Assembly (NCBI GenBank): GCA_026120185.1
Contig: JANUWF010002425.1
Location: 1,798,001-1,862,000, forward strand
Length of the DNA stretch: 64,000 nucleotides
Direction: 5' to 3'
DNA from: Voacanga thouarsii
Taxonomy: Eukaryota; Streptophyta; Magnoliopsida; Gentianales; Apocynaceae
In this document: positions 23,278-35,089 of the stretch, one piece after another
How positions within the stretch are numbered: the first letter of the stretch is position 1
Layout of the letters: every line of letters begins with the position of its first letter
Translations under genes and position numbers: made by a program
The notes under the pieces: generated by a model
Database searches by the model: none
Seen by the model: the letters and a program-made list of their open reading frames with translations, nothing else
What the model was told of the DNA's origin: nothing

Positions 23278-23655
23278 GTTAATCCGTCGCTAATCCTTTG
23301 CTAAATAGCGACGGATTAGTGATGGATATACCAGCGAGGGATTAGAGAGGGATCAGCGAGGGACCCAAAAACTTTTACCTTCAAAGCAATGTGGATTTTT
23401 TTAGCGGAATATGAAATTCAAAAATCCCTCGCTAATCCCTCGCTAATACGACACAATTAGCGAGGGATCAGAAAGGCATTAAAACTCCACTGAGGTTTAC
23501 CCTCGCTAATCCGTCGCTGAATATATCTCTCGCTAATCGCACACTAATTAGCGAGGGATTAGCGATTGATTATATTTATTTTCTTTTTTCTTTCCGTCGC
23601 AAATCCCTCTCTAATAGTGAGGGATTAGCGATGGAAAATTCCCTCGCAAATCTCA
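23278..23655. repeat. CACTA 5' subterminal repeat array, block 2
   Basis: The same CCGTCGCTAAT / TTAGCGAGGGAT units resume after about 660 bp of AT-rich spacer. A CT-rich stretch and tatatat at about 23762 follow, a plausible promoter for the transposon genes. Confidence 0.85.
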
Positions 23656-26153
23656 ACGACTATACATCCCTGTCCTGTCTTCCCTTCCATTGTGTTTTCT
23701 CCCATTTTCTCTATCTTCTTCGGCTAACCCCTCTCAAATCCCTTCCAACCCCTCGTTGTGCTCTATATATACTCCTTCAGGCACCGGTTTGAGGCTCTTC
23801 CAACCGATATACATTGGTCCCAAATAGAAAATTTTAGGTGCCGAGGTGTTTTAATCAGGCGCGGGATTTGTTCTTCTTGGTTCCTCACTTCTAAAACCGT
23901 GACCACCAAATTGTTGTTGCGGCCTCCACTGTGCATCGTGGCCTAGTGGGTACGAGATCTCTGGTAATCTCTCTTCTCTTGCATCTCGTGGCATAATGGG
24001 TAATAGTTGCACATTCCCAATTTTGTTGCGTGCATATGCATTCTTACAATTCTTTTTGAATTCTCGTATGCACAGTGGAGTAATTGCGTGATTCTTGCTG
24101 TGTGAGAGTGAATTCCCGTATGCACAGTGAATTCCCTTTTTGTTTCTTTTTAGCTTACCTCCTCATTAGTAGTTATAATGCAGCTGTATGAGAGTGGGAT
24201 TATAGATGTCTGTTGATTATGTTCATTGTGGTCGTTGTAGCTATACTGCTATTTTTGCTCTCTTGTGTAGCGGATTGCATAGAAAATCATTTAGCAAGGA
24301 TTTGTTATGCTATAGTGCAGTTTTGATGATGTTTGATGAGATTTTGATGGCTGAAAGTTGATGAAGTTAATGAAGAAAAGATTAAATAAAGTAAAGGAAT
24401 AAATTTAATGTTAGTTGAAATCATGTAAGCATGGAAAATGGTTTAATGGCTGCCGGATTTTGTTGTTGTTGTGTGTGTGTGTGTGTGTGTCATTTTTTGC
24501 AGGAAAATACTGAGGAAACAGTGAGTTTTGAGGAAGAAAACTTCATGGAAAATGGAGGAATTAATTAGAGTTAGGTGCTAGATAAAATAATTAACAAGAT
24601 GGAATAAGATTTTGGTGAAAAATGAAAGAAAATGCGGAAATTCTGCCTTGAAAATGCGCAAAAAACCAGCTGGAATTCTGTTGTTGCTGTGAAATCAGGC
24701 CATAAAATGATAGCTAAGTGAAATAGGAACATTTTGGAGCAAATTTGGAATATGTATTAAAATATATGAATTAATTAGTGAGATGTGGTTTAATGAGAAA
24801 AAAGCTGGAAATTTTGAGATATACATTCTTGGGTGAATTTCATTTGATTGATCAAATTAAAGAGCATGGATTGAATGGATTGAAATGTTGGAAATTATGT
24901 TTGAGAAAAGAACAAGAAATGGATAATTTGGAATAATAGTATTCCAGGTAGTTTACTTCATTTCAAGAAGTAAAGAATTATTAAAGGAATGATTAAATTC
25001 CTTGTTATAGTTTTACATGAATATTGTTGGTTCATGAAATGCATACTTAAGTGCATTAGGATTTATTTTAATTCTAGGCATGGAGCAAAAATGATATGCA
25101 GTTGCTTGAATAACCACAAAAATTTCTTGAACTGTTTATCCTCCTTATGCAATTGGTGCAGATTTGGTGACTACACTATGCCTTATGTTTGTCCGACGTT
25201 ATCTCCCGGTTTTCTTTTGCAGCTTTTCTTCTATTCTCCTGTGTGACATTATTTGATGCATTTTCGTGGGCTTATTTGATGCATTTTTGAATGTTCACAA
25301 CTAGGACTTATACCATGGACTTTATGTGAATTTGAGCCTGCATGATATATTAATGTTTGAGGAACTTTTTAGCATGAAAAAATGGGTGATTTAGGGTTAA
25401 AACAAAGGTGAAAATTGATGATCAAAATTTGGTAGCAAAATTGTATATGCAAGCTAGAAGAGATGCAAGGAACAGTGTAGTGTGTAGTTTTCATACTTTC
25501 ATTTTCTTGATTATATCTTCGCGTTCCTTTTTTTTTTTTATTCATAATCATGTAAAGTTAAAAAAATTAAGAATCTGATATCTAGAGTAGGATTTGAACT
25601 CCTAACTGGTTTTCTAAATGTCACTTTGTTTTGATCCAAGGGTTGCAATGATCTTGTTTGAAATTGCCTTAAATTCAATGGCTAAGATGAAAGACAATTT
25701 GATGGGTCAACATGATCCATAGATCCTGGCTATGGGTTTTGGGTTAAAAATGAAATTGGGTTAAAATTGTTCTTGACAGAGATTTAACCCTGACTTATTA
25801 ATTAACAAACAAGGCCAAGCTCCTACATTGATTGGAGGTGAATTGAAGGAGATCAGCTTGTTAATTGATGCCTGAGAGACAAGCTTGTATGTTATTTATA
25901 CTGGATTTGTGTAGTTTTGATCTCAGTACCAAAAATATAATTTGGGGATTTTATTATACTCTAATTCTATTTAATTCTATTATATCTTAAGAGTATTTTA
26001 TTATACTCTATTTCTATTGAAGTTTGCTGAAATTTTTAATCTAACTCTCCTACATATTGTTATGCACAGGTTAGGCATACAGTTCTTCATTGATTGTTTT
26101 GGACAGACGAGCTATTCTTAGGTAAGAAAATCCTCCAATATCATCTTTAGAAT

Positions 26154-26225
26154 CCCGTGAGTGATGGGTGATCATTCCCCGTGAGTGATGGGTGATCACT
26201 CCCTATGGGTAATGGGTGATTACCC
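26154..26225. repeat. 24-bp tandem repeat, three units
   Basis: Units of the form cc(c/t)(g/a)tg(a/g)GTgATGGGTGATcattc occur three times in a row, the third slightly diverged (tatgggtaatgggtgattaccc). Confidence 0.75.
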
Positions 26226-26454
26226 CTAAATTTAGTATTGTATATTAAATGTTTTGAGGCTATTTGTGTTTTGTGAATTGTTTACAATGAAGGGAAACTC
26301 TGTCAATTTTTTACAATGAATGTTGTGTGAATTGTGGTGGCCTTGTGCCTGGAAAACGTTCAACTTATAGGGGAAACTCTGTCAAATTTTTTTAAAAAAA
26401 TCACAACATTCCTGATGGGCAAAACAGCCATTTTTTCATGCTTAATTTTTCTTA

Positions 26455-26661
26455 GATTGTTTCCATGCTTTCTTCAATAAAACCTACCATATCTAAGTCT
26501 TCCAAAACCTCTTTTCCCCCCTTGGTTCTTGGTAAACCTAGAATGAATTCCATAGAAATGTTTAACCATAGTACATTAAGGGTAGGCAACGGAGTGTATA
26601 GACCATGTGGTAATGCTTTGGACTTGGCCTTTCTATAAGTGATGCATGAAATTTTTTTCAC
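26455..26661 (-). pseudogene. Ty3/gypsy integrase fragment carried by the CACTA element
   Basis: Minus-strand frame reading RKAKSKALPHGLYTPLP then NISMEFILGLPRTKGGKE, matching the gypsy integrase segment just after the HHCC zinc finger (usually QRAKS...PWEDISMDFVLGLP). It is about 200 bp, isolated and cut at both ends. It is not part of the gypsy at 39750. It lies between two direct repeats inside the CACTA leader. Confidence 0.75.
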
Positions 26662-27165
26662 AAATCATGGCATGAGTTTTTTAAGTAATGGCTCCAAATA
26701 TTATAATTTTGATGAATTATGAGAATTAAATTATTGCTTCTCGAATAATTGTGGTCTTGTGTAGAATTCTTTATTTTCTTTGTGGTCTTGTGTAGAATAC
26801 TTTATTATTCAATAATTTTTTACAATGAATGTTGTGTGAATTGTGGTGGCCTTGCGCCTGGAAAACGTTCAACTTATAGGGGAAACTCTGTCAAAATTTT
26901 TTTTTTAAATCACAAATTGAGGTGGCATGCCAAGATATTCTTATTGATTCTTACCTAGTGTAAAACCATATGTTCTTTTCACTGTGAAGTTGGTCTATGC
27001 ATGATGAGCCACATTTTCTTCTTTCTTTATTTTCTTTTCCTTTCTTTCTTTATCTCCATAATTCGTAGCGAGTAAACTAGGGTCCTAGACCATCACAATC
27101 TACCATCGTTCTTCATTCGAATTATACACGTGCTAATAAGCTACATAGTTATGGCCTAAATGCAG

Positions 27166-30100
27166 ATGGATGATCGTGGTTGGATGTACAGAAGACACGT
27201 GCAAGGGGTTAAAGGAATTACATCTGAGTTTGAACAAGGAGTCAAGCGATTCATCGCATATTGTTTGTCAACTGGTCCAACCTCAGTTATAAGGTGTCCG
27301 TATAGAAAGTGTAAAAACAAGGCGTACCTTTCCCCAGATGAAGTGGAGCTGCACTTGTACAGATTTGGGTTTGTTGCTAATTACTGAAGATGGACTAGTC
27401 ATGATGAGGGTATTAATCCGTCGCCATCTACATCAATAACCGGCACTTGTACGACTGCAGTCGAGTCAAGCTCTAATAATCCATATCGAAATATGGTGAT
27501 TGATGCAATTAGACATCAATTTCCAAGTGGACCTTCAACATCGGAGAATATTGAGGAACCACCAAACCTGGATGCGCAGAAATTTTATGACATGCTGGGA
27601 GCTTCAGAAACTCTGCTATGGGATAGATGCAAGAATCACAGTACGTTATTAGTTGTTTCTCGGCTTTTGAATATTAAATCGGAAAACAACGTGTCGGAGA
27701 AATGCTTTAATCAGATGATGCAATTGATGAAGAAGGTATTACCAAGTAGTAATAAGCTCCCGGATGACTTCTATCAAACAAAGAAGTTGGTATCTGGTCT
27801 AGGGCTACCTGTTCAGAAGATAGATGTCTGCCCAAATGGATGCATGCTCTACTGGAAGGACAACAGTGCTAGGAGGGACTGCAATTCTGTGGCCATGGCA
27901 GATATCTGACGAAAAGGAAAGTAGGAAAGGACAAACAACAGAAAGACGTTCCTTTCAAGAAAATGTATTACTTCCCATTAACACCCAGACTGCAGAGACT
28001 ATTTGCATCCTCCACAACAGCGGAGCACATGAGATGGCATGCAGAGAGTCAACCGAAATAGGACGTTATGAGCCATCCACGCGATGGTGAAGCTTGGAAA
28101 CACTTCGACCGTAGTCATCCTGAATTTGCAGCTGAAGTTCGTAATGTGCGTCTTGGGTTATGCACAGATGGATTTTCACCATTTGGAATGTCGGGTAAAC
28201 AATACTCTTGTTGGCCTGTTATTGTTACTCCATATAATTTACCTCTGTCGATGTGCATGAGGGATCCATTTATGTTTTTGACCGTCATTGTCCCGGGCTC
28301 TAGGAATCCGAAGCATAAAATTGATGTCTATCTACAACCTTTGGTAGATGAATTAAGGATGATGTGGATTAGTGGAGTCTCTACGTATGATATTTCAAAG
28401 AAACAAAACTTCTGTCTACGAGCAGCACTTCTTTGGACAATAAACGACTTCCCGGCATATGGGATGCTAAGTGGTTGGAGCACAGGTGGTAGATTAGCAT
28501 GTCCGTATTGCATGGAGCAGACAAAATCATTTCACTTGCAAAATGGAGGTAAACATTCCTGGTTTGACTGCCACCGGCGCTTCTTGCCTTTAGATCATTC
28601 ATACAGGAGAGATGCTAGGTCTTTCAGGAAGGATAAAGGTCGCGAGACAGCACACCCTCTACAGCGCGCTTCTGGAGATGGTATGTGGGATAGAGTGTGC
28701 CATTTACCAAAAATAACCGAGACAGTTGTGGAGCTTAGTAGGGATGATGGCAGAGGCATCTACCATAATTGGGCGAAAAAGAGTATCTTTTGGGATTTGC
28801 CGTATTGGAGAACACAATTAATCCATCATAACATAGATGTGATGCACAATGAAAAAAATGTGTTCGATAATGTCTTCAACACAGTCATGAATGTAAAGGG
28901 GAAAATAAAGGATAATGTGAAGGCGCGACGTGATCTGTTGGTATATTGTGATAGACCTGAATTACACGTGATTGGCTTGAGTGACGGGAGGACATTAATG
29001 CCAAAGGTTAAATACTCTGTTACACCCGAACAAAAGAGACTTCTACTAGAGTGGGTTAGAGATTTGTGACTTCCGGATGGATATGCTTTAAATTTAAGCA
29101 GGTGTGTTGATTTGAATGAGCTAAAAATGTTGGGTATGAAAAGCCATGACTGCCATGTTTTTATGGAAAGATTGCTTCCAACTGCATTTAAAGAATTACT
29201 CCCGGTGTCAATTTGGAACGTTTTAGCAGAAGTCAGACTCTTTTATCGTGACTTATGTTCGCCTAAACTTTCCACAACCCATATGAAGCAACTGGAAGAT
29301 AATATTATCATACTCATGTGTAAGTTGGAGAAGATCTTCCCACCCAACTTCTTTGACGTGATGGAGCACCTTATGGTCCACCTTCCGTATGAGGCCAGGG
29401 TTGGTGGCCCTGTTCAATATGGATGGATGTATCCATTCGAGCGGTAAAATATTGTGTATTATTATATCTATATATACATCTACTATGTGAATCAGTTCTA
29501 ACTGTAAAAAATGCTTTAGGTTCTTATATCGTTTGAAGACCAAAGTTAAAAATAAGACGAGAGTGGAGGGATCAATTTGTAATGCTTACTTAGTTGAAGA
29601 GGCATCTACATTCTTCTCCTATTATTTTGAGCCGCATGTGCAGACTCGACATACTGCTACGGCTAGGAATGATGAGGGCGTTCACGATACAAACTCAAGT
29701 GACACTGTGTGTTCTATATACGCCGTTCCAGGGAGGGTTTTAGGAAGTATTCAGAATAGGTATCTTACCCCGAATGAATTTAAGGCTGCCATAAATTACA
29801 TATACCTAAACTGTGAAGAAGTTCAACCATACATTACGTAAGTATACCGCTATTTCCTTACATTGCTAGATTTTATACGACAATACTTTGAACGAGTATC
29901 CTTAATTATGTGTTTGTTTTGGTCGTTTTAGGAAATTCAAAAATGACTTGCAGTTGTATAAGCTAAGTATAACAGATCCTGAAGTGGATAGGAGAATAGA
30001 GTCGGAGTTTGTAGGATGGTTTAGGACTTATGTGAGTTGAACACATACAAAATGAGACTTAGGAATAAGTTACATTGGTATCGAAGGTGCATTAACGCTT

Positions 30101-30857
30101 TGTTCTTTGCTAGGTTCATGATCCACAAAATCAAGTGACTGAACAACACTTAAAAAGCTTGGCCTGGGGACCTTCGAGACAAGTGAAATTCTTCCATGGC
30201 TACTTCGTAAATGGTTTTAGGTTCCATACACATGATCGGTCAATCGGAAAAAAAACAATTAACAGCGGAGTTTGTGTTAAAGGCGACGGAGATAGTGCCT
30301 TAGATTATTATGGAGTGCTGAAGGAGATTGTCAAACTTCAGTTCCCTGGAACTCCTTGTTTAAAAGTTGTCCTATTCAAGTGTGATTGGTTTGATCCAAC
30401 GCTAAATCAGGGGGTTAAAATTCATCCTCACTACAAACTTGTTGATGTCAATTGTAAGAGGAATTACCCAAAATATGACCCCTTTGTGTTAGCTCAACAA
30501 GCAACCCAAGTGTATTTCCTATCCTACCCGGGGAGCAAAAGACCAAAATCTGATTGGGTAGCTGTTTGTAAAATGAAAGCTCGGCATGTTATTGATGCAC
30601 CCATTGTCGAGGCACCATATTAGGAGGAAGTAGATGATGCGCAGGCAATCAATGTACGTGTTGAGGATGACAACTTTGGAAGATTAGCAGATGAGTCTGG
30701 TATTGGAGATACAATCGATTTTATAGATTCGGGTTTAATGATAGAGGAAGCACAACCGAACAACGAAAACGATACCGAGGAAGAAGAATGGGAGACAGGA
30801 TCCTCTACAGACGACGATGTGGAAGGCTACTCATCCGATGATGACAGAAGTCCATAG
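27166..30857 (+). pseudogene. CACTA transposase (TNP2 / Transposase_21), decayed
   Basis: The DNA transposase of CACTA elements. ATG at 27166 starts the transposase-associated domain (DDRGWMYRRHVQGV, CPYRKCKNKAYL). The Transposase_21 domain is at 27800-29066 (LGLCTDGFSPFGM, PGSRNPKHKIDVYLQPL, HHNIDVMHNEKNVFDN). A DUF4218-like region is at 29070-29837 (HLMVHLPYEARVGGPVQYGW) and a DUF4216-like region at 30114-30620 (VVLFKCDWFDPT), then an acidic tail ending at TAG 30855. Introns by GT-AG: 29444-29519, 29838-29931, 30032-30113. Damage: TGA at 27385, frameshift near 27870, TAG near 28050, TGA at 29067, TAG at 30621. Without these it would be of ordinary family length. Confidence 0.9.
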
Positions 30858-31008
30858 ACTAGGTTCAAGTTTAACTACAGAATAGAAACAAATTAGTAGT
30901 TCTGCTATCGTTACATTACAAGCATTTTACTTTGCTTTATACTTTTAAATTTGTTATCTTTTTCTTCTCCCAAGATATGACAATTTTTATGTATTTAAAT
31001 AATTCCAG

Positions 31009-32683
31009 ATGCATATGGCTTCCGATACCTCACCCAACGATCGGTCAACGACTCGCGAGTCCTCGAGGGCGGATGAGACACCGTCCCCGAGCATCGCCCC
31101 ACGTATACCTGCTCCACAGCCATTGCCTCCGGAAGAGGCCCGATCAGAGCAGGCCCCTACCCCGATCCTAGGTTCTTTAGGGTCCACAGCTGGTGCTCCA
31201 TCTACTGAGGACACGCGACTGTTGATTGAGCCATTTGGTGACTCGTAAGTCGGCTACATAATTAATTATTATAAGTTTTTCAAAATTTTCAAAATTATAA
31301 CTTGTATAATATTACAAGATCTATTTTCTTGAAACAGGTTCACACATTCGGTTCGATGTGTGAGGGAGGTTGTTGAGATTTTTAGGCGACACTACACTGG
31401 AGCCTATGCTACCTTCTCACAGGTTCCGATTGAGGTTCGGAACATGTGGTTCAATCTTTGGAGTGTGAGTTCGATTTATAATTATTACTTACAGTCTTTT
31501 TATGATTTTTAATATGTTTTCTTATTTGTAATTACTTGTAACGGCTACTTTGATTTTGCAGGCTTTCTTCTATTGGCGCCCTGAGCATGCCGCACAGATC
31601 CGGGATAATTGGGAGAAGAAGTGTAAGGCAAGACTTTCGGATGCATTGTCCAAGGCTCGGAAGAAGCATGGGGGTAGCTGCCCCAAGTGGATTTCCCCAG
31701 ACCATTGGGCTACTCTATCGGAGCATTGGGGGTCCGATAGGTGGCAGCGTATCTCTTCCGCTGCTAAGCGGAACAGAGCTACTGGTCAGGCGTCCCACAC
31801 AGGAGGATCTATTTCTTTTACTGAGCATGAGGAGTGGATGGTAAGTGTAAATTTTTTTACTGTTCGGTATATCCGCTATTTCACATTTAATTCATAAAAG
31901 CTAACATCTAGTCATTTTTTGTTACAATGATAGCAGAGACAGTTAGGTCCTGATTTTAGCTACGTCGACCTCTTCAGACGCACCCATACGTTCCAGGACG
32001 GGCCGAGGAAGGGCCAATATGTCAGTGATCGATCGCGCCACACGCTGGTAAGAATACACAATCTTACATGTTTTTAAGTTTAATAATATTCATATTTTGA
32101 TCGCTAATTTTAAATATTTTATGCGTGTTTCCTTGCCCCAAATTCAACAGGATAGTGTCACTACTATTATTGAGCGTCACGCGCAGTCGGGTTCCGCGAC
32201 TGATTCTACGAGCACGGTCGCGGCGACTCGGGTGCCCGACGAGAAGGCGATGTTCGTCGAGGTGGATGATAGAGCGTCCAAGAAGGGAGGCGTATATGGA
32301 TTGGGCTCCGAGTCTGCGAGGGTGAGGCGGAGGTTACAGCAGCCAGCTTCATCTGAGGCATCGACTTCTTCTACCTCGTTGGATGTGAGCCAGCTATAGA
32401 GAGAGTTACACACTGAGAGGAGGAGGCAGGAGAGAGTTGAGCATCAGGTATAGGTATATCGGAGCCACAGTCAGAACTTGACTGAGTACCTGACGCTTAT
32501 GTCTCAGAATTTGAATCTTCCTCCGCCACCGCCGATGCCAGCTGTTCAGGAGGACGATGTTGAGGATGAGGAGGACTTCGTTATCAGTCCTCCAGATTCA
32601 CATCCAGATCATCAGCCAGGCCCTTCCGATCCACCCCCACCCCCTCCGTTGACTCCAGCATCCACACCGATTCCTGCTTCGTA
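31009..32683 (+). pseudogene. TNPA / Ptta-type second gene of the CACTA element
   Basis: En/Spm elements carry a second gene whose product binds the subterminal repeats. Five exons with GT-AG borders: 31009-31245, 31339-31464, 31562-31840, 31937-32047, 32151-32683. The product starts MHMASDTSPNDRSTTRESSR. Exon 3 has the Ptta-like core FFYWRPEHAAQIRDNWEKK and KHGGSCPKWISPDHW, and exon 4 ends SDRSRHTL. The last exon is Pro/Asp-rich. Two TAG codons in exon 5 (about 32398 and 32452) stand at glutamine-like positions in a coiled-coil-like region. Without them this would be an ordinary TNPA-like protein. Confidence 0.85.
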
Positions 32684-32926
32684 GTTAGGATATATATATA
32701 CTACATTTTTATGTATTATTCATATGTTTTCATCATTATATTTATTTAAGATTTTTAGACAACATTTTTATGTATTATTCACATTTGTCATTATTATATC
32801 TATTAATAATGACTGTTTGGTGGTTTTTTTTAATTTAATTAAATTTTGCATTAGGTAAAATGAATATTCTTGAATTATAGGGCATTTTTTAAACATTTTT
32901 AAAAAATATTTAAAAATCATAAATTA

Positions 32927-33556
32927 CTAGCGAGGGATTAGCGAGGGGCTAAGGAAATTAAATTGAGGATCCGTCGCTAATCCCTCGCAAATTACCTTGG
33001 GATTAGCGACGGATCAATTAAAACGTAATAGGAAAGAAATATTCTGTCGCTAATCCCTCGCAAATTAGCGTGGGATTAGCGACAGACATTTAAATCAAAA
33101 CATTAGTAAGAAATTTTCCATCGCTAATCCGTCGCAAATCAGCGGGGGATTAGCGACGGAATAATTAAATCGAAACATTAAATAGAAAATATTCCGTCTC
33201 TAATCCCTCGCAAATTAGCTTGGGATTAGCGATGGACAATTTATATCAAAACAATAAAAAGAAAATATCCGTCACTAATCCCTCGCAAATTAGCTTGTCA
33301 TTAGCGACGGAAATTTCCAACTTTTTATTAATTAGTAAAATATTCCGTCGCTAATCCCTTTCTAAATAGAAAGGGATTACCGACGGAAAATAAGAATCCC
33401 TCATAGATCCGTTTCAAAAATCCATTACTGAAGTCGTTGACTGCTTGAAAATTACCTCGCTAATCCGTCGCTATTGACGACAGATTTTTGAATCCGTCGC
33501 AAATTTTTGCCTCTACGAGGAGGAAATTAGCAGGGGAATTTTCCCTCGCTAATTCC
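32927..33556. repeat. CACTA 3' subterminal repeat array
   Basis: About 630 bp filled with ATTAGCGA(G/C)GG(A/G) and its reverse complement, roughly one every 20-30 bp, often as facing pairs around a short spacer. It matches the 5' arrays and leads into the right terminal inverted repeat. Confidence 0.92.
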
Positions 33557-33575
33557 CTGTTTTCTTGTAGTGAGA

Positions 33576-34439
33576 CAAATGTCAAGATGAATGAAGAATG
33601 AATCCATGAAGAAAGAAATTAGGCATGTAGATCATTAAAGATAAAGACCATGTCCTAACAGTCTAGTACAAATTAGAAAAAATAAACTAGCTTCAAATTC
33701 TAAATCACACTAATCTAGTTGTAAAAAAAGAAAGCATGATATCATCTAAACTCCAGAATATTAAACTGACTAGTTGCAGCCCATTTTCCAAAATTGTTTT
33801 AGCTATTGAAACATCAATATGTAGATTAAATCTTCTCAGCCCTTTGAAACTAAGAAATACAATTTGTCAATGAAAATGGACTGTAATTTCAGATAAAACT
33901 CCAATTGACTAATACCTAAATCACTCGTTCTTTGCTCAAATTCAAAATAAGATATACATTCTTAGAAAGTAGGAAAAATTGTATTCTATTCTCATAGTTC
34001 AGTGCCATGATTATGTTGTTAAATTAGCTACTATAAAGATAAGTCTCTTTGTTGCAGGTCAAAATGATCTATAAAGTATGCAAGCACCAAAATTGCACCT
34101 AAAAAAAATTGTTCATCTCCATCTGCAATTTCCCGAAGTAGTTACAGGCTATCCCTATCAAAAAGAAGGCATGCATTACCGTGTATAAAGTGGATAATCT
34201 AAAACCACTATCTCCCCAGTTTTCCTAACAAGTTCATGAAAAATAGGATCTATAATTCACATAGTAGCCCTCTTTTAAACAACTAGATGGATCAGACTTA
34301 TTGCAAAAGAAGAATCTCCAGTGCAGGAATTGGATTTCTTACAAAGCCCCAATTTGCAAAACAATATTCTTACTCAATGTCTTATAGTTCCAAACATGTT
34401 AAGTAGTATTTATACACGACGCTCATAGCTGATCCTCCA
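33576..34439. other. AT-rich duplicated host DNA, no gene recognised
   Basis: Right flank of the CACTA insertion, co-linear with 38641-39489 of copy B. No ORF of note; by position it may be an intron of the putative minus-strand transcript. Confidence 0.45.
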
Positions 34440-34790
34440 CTATTATGGCAAGGGTTAGGGAAAGAGAGACCAGAGACTGGAGACAGATTACAACTTAATC
34501 AGTGACAGTGTCCAGACTTTCACAGATTACAAATACACTCCTTCTGCATTGCCGCTGCCATGTGGTTTTTCGGCCACCTTCGGCGGAGAGAGAGAGAGAG
34601 AGAGAGAGAGGAAGAGAAGGGAGGTGAGAGCTGGAGAGAGAGAGAGAGTGGATGGACAAGAGGGTGAATTCTATCTGGTAAAGAGAGCGAGCAAGGGGGA
34701 AGGGGTACTTTGATGTTGTAGGGGGCGGGGGGCGATATGGGGTGAATTTGAGGCGGAGTTTTCAAAAAAATTTAAGTTGCTCCCGTAACC
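34440..34790 (-). other. promoter/first-exon-like region of an unrecognised minus-strand transcript, copy A
   Basis: On the minus strand a CT-rich leader (GA run at 34589-34608 on the plus strand) precedes ATGGCAGCGGCAATGCAGAAGG at about 34561, which reads 13 codons before a stop. The region is duplicated at 39490-39749 plus 49208-49330, where the gypsy splits it. It could be the start of the gene whose last exon is at 21663. No family recognised. Confidence 0.3.
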
Positions 34791-35089
34791 GTGGTTCAGG
34801 GATGGCGAGAAGAAAAAAAAGAAGGAAATGAATTGGATCTAGAATAAAATAATCAAAAGGACAAGTGTCGCTCACGGATGAATCCGGTCCACAGATGGGG
34901 CTGTGGACTGGATTCATATAAAAATTTCCCCTTTAATTAAGGCTGGAGGAAGTTGAAAAAAACTAAACAATATCCGCTAACCATGTGCCGACCGTCATAC
35001 ATACAAGTATGTAAAAAAACTATCGTAGGTCAAAAAGACAGAGGTCAGGCTAACTGCAGCACTTGTCTACTTGTTACTGCTGATAGAAC

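Larger units (their letters stand above)
23656..27165 (+). other. CACTA promoter, leader and intron-like region
   Basis: A TATA-like ctctatatatact at 23760-23772 precedes 3.4 kb without a credible ORF. It holds a (GT)n run near 24466-24491, a 24-bp tandem repeat (26154-26225), a pair of about 95-bp direct repeats (26307-26405, 26817-26915) and, between them, a small gypsy integrase fragment. It ends at tgcag just before the transposase ATG, consistent with a long 5' intron. Confidence 0.5.
22140..33572 (+). mobile_element. CACTA (En/Spm) transposon, 11.4 kb, potentially once autonomous
   Basis: Ends CACTACAAGAAAAC and its reverse complement. 29-bp terminal inverted repeats (22140-22168, 33544-33572) differ at one base. 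The target duplication AGA lies at 22137-22139 and 33573-33575. Dense subterminal repeats flank two plus-strand genes: a TNP2-type transposase (27166-30857) and a TNPA/Ptta-type gene (31009-32683). The empty site is preserved in copy B at about 38631-38645. Both genes carry stops, so this copy probably cannot mobilise itself now. Its intact ends could still respond to a transposase made elsewhere. Confidence 0.97.

Noticed and set aside
22158..23655. Regularly spaced GCGAGGGA repeats as a possible CRISPR-like or satellite array
   Set aside because: Repeats occur in both orientations with irregular spacing and lie next to CACTA terminal inverted repeats; they are subterminal transposase-binding repeats.
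29253..29543. Minus-strand 96-codon ORF in the CACTA transposase region
   Set aside because: Shadow of the plus-strand transposase exon and intron.
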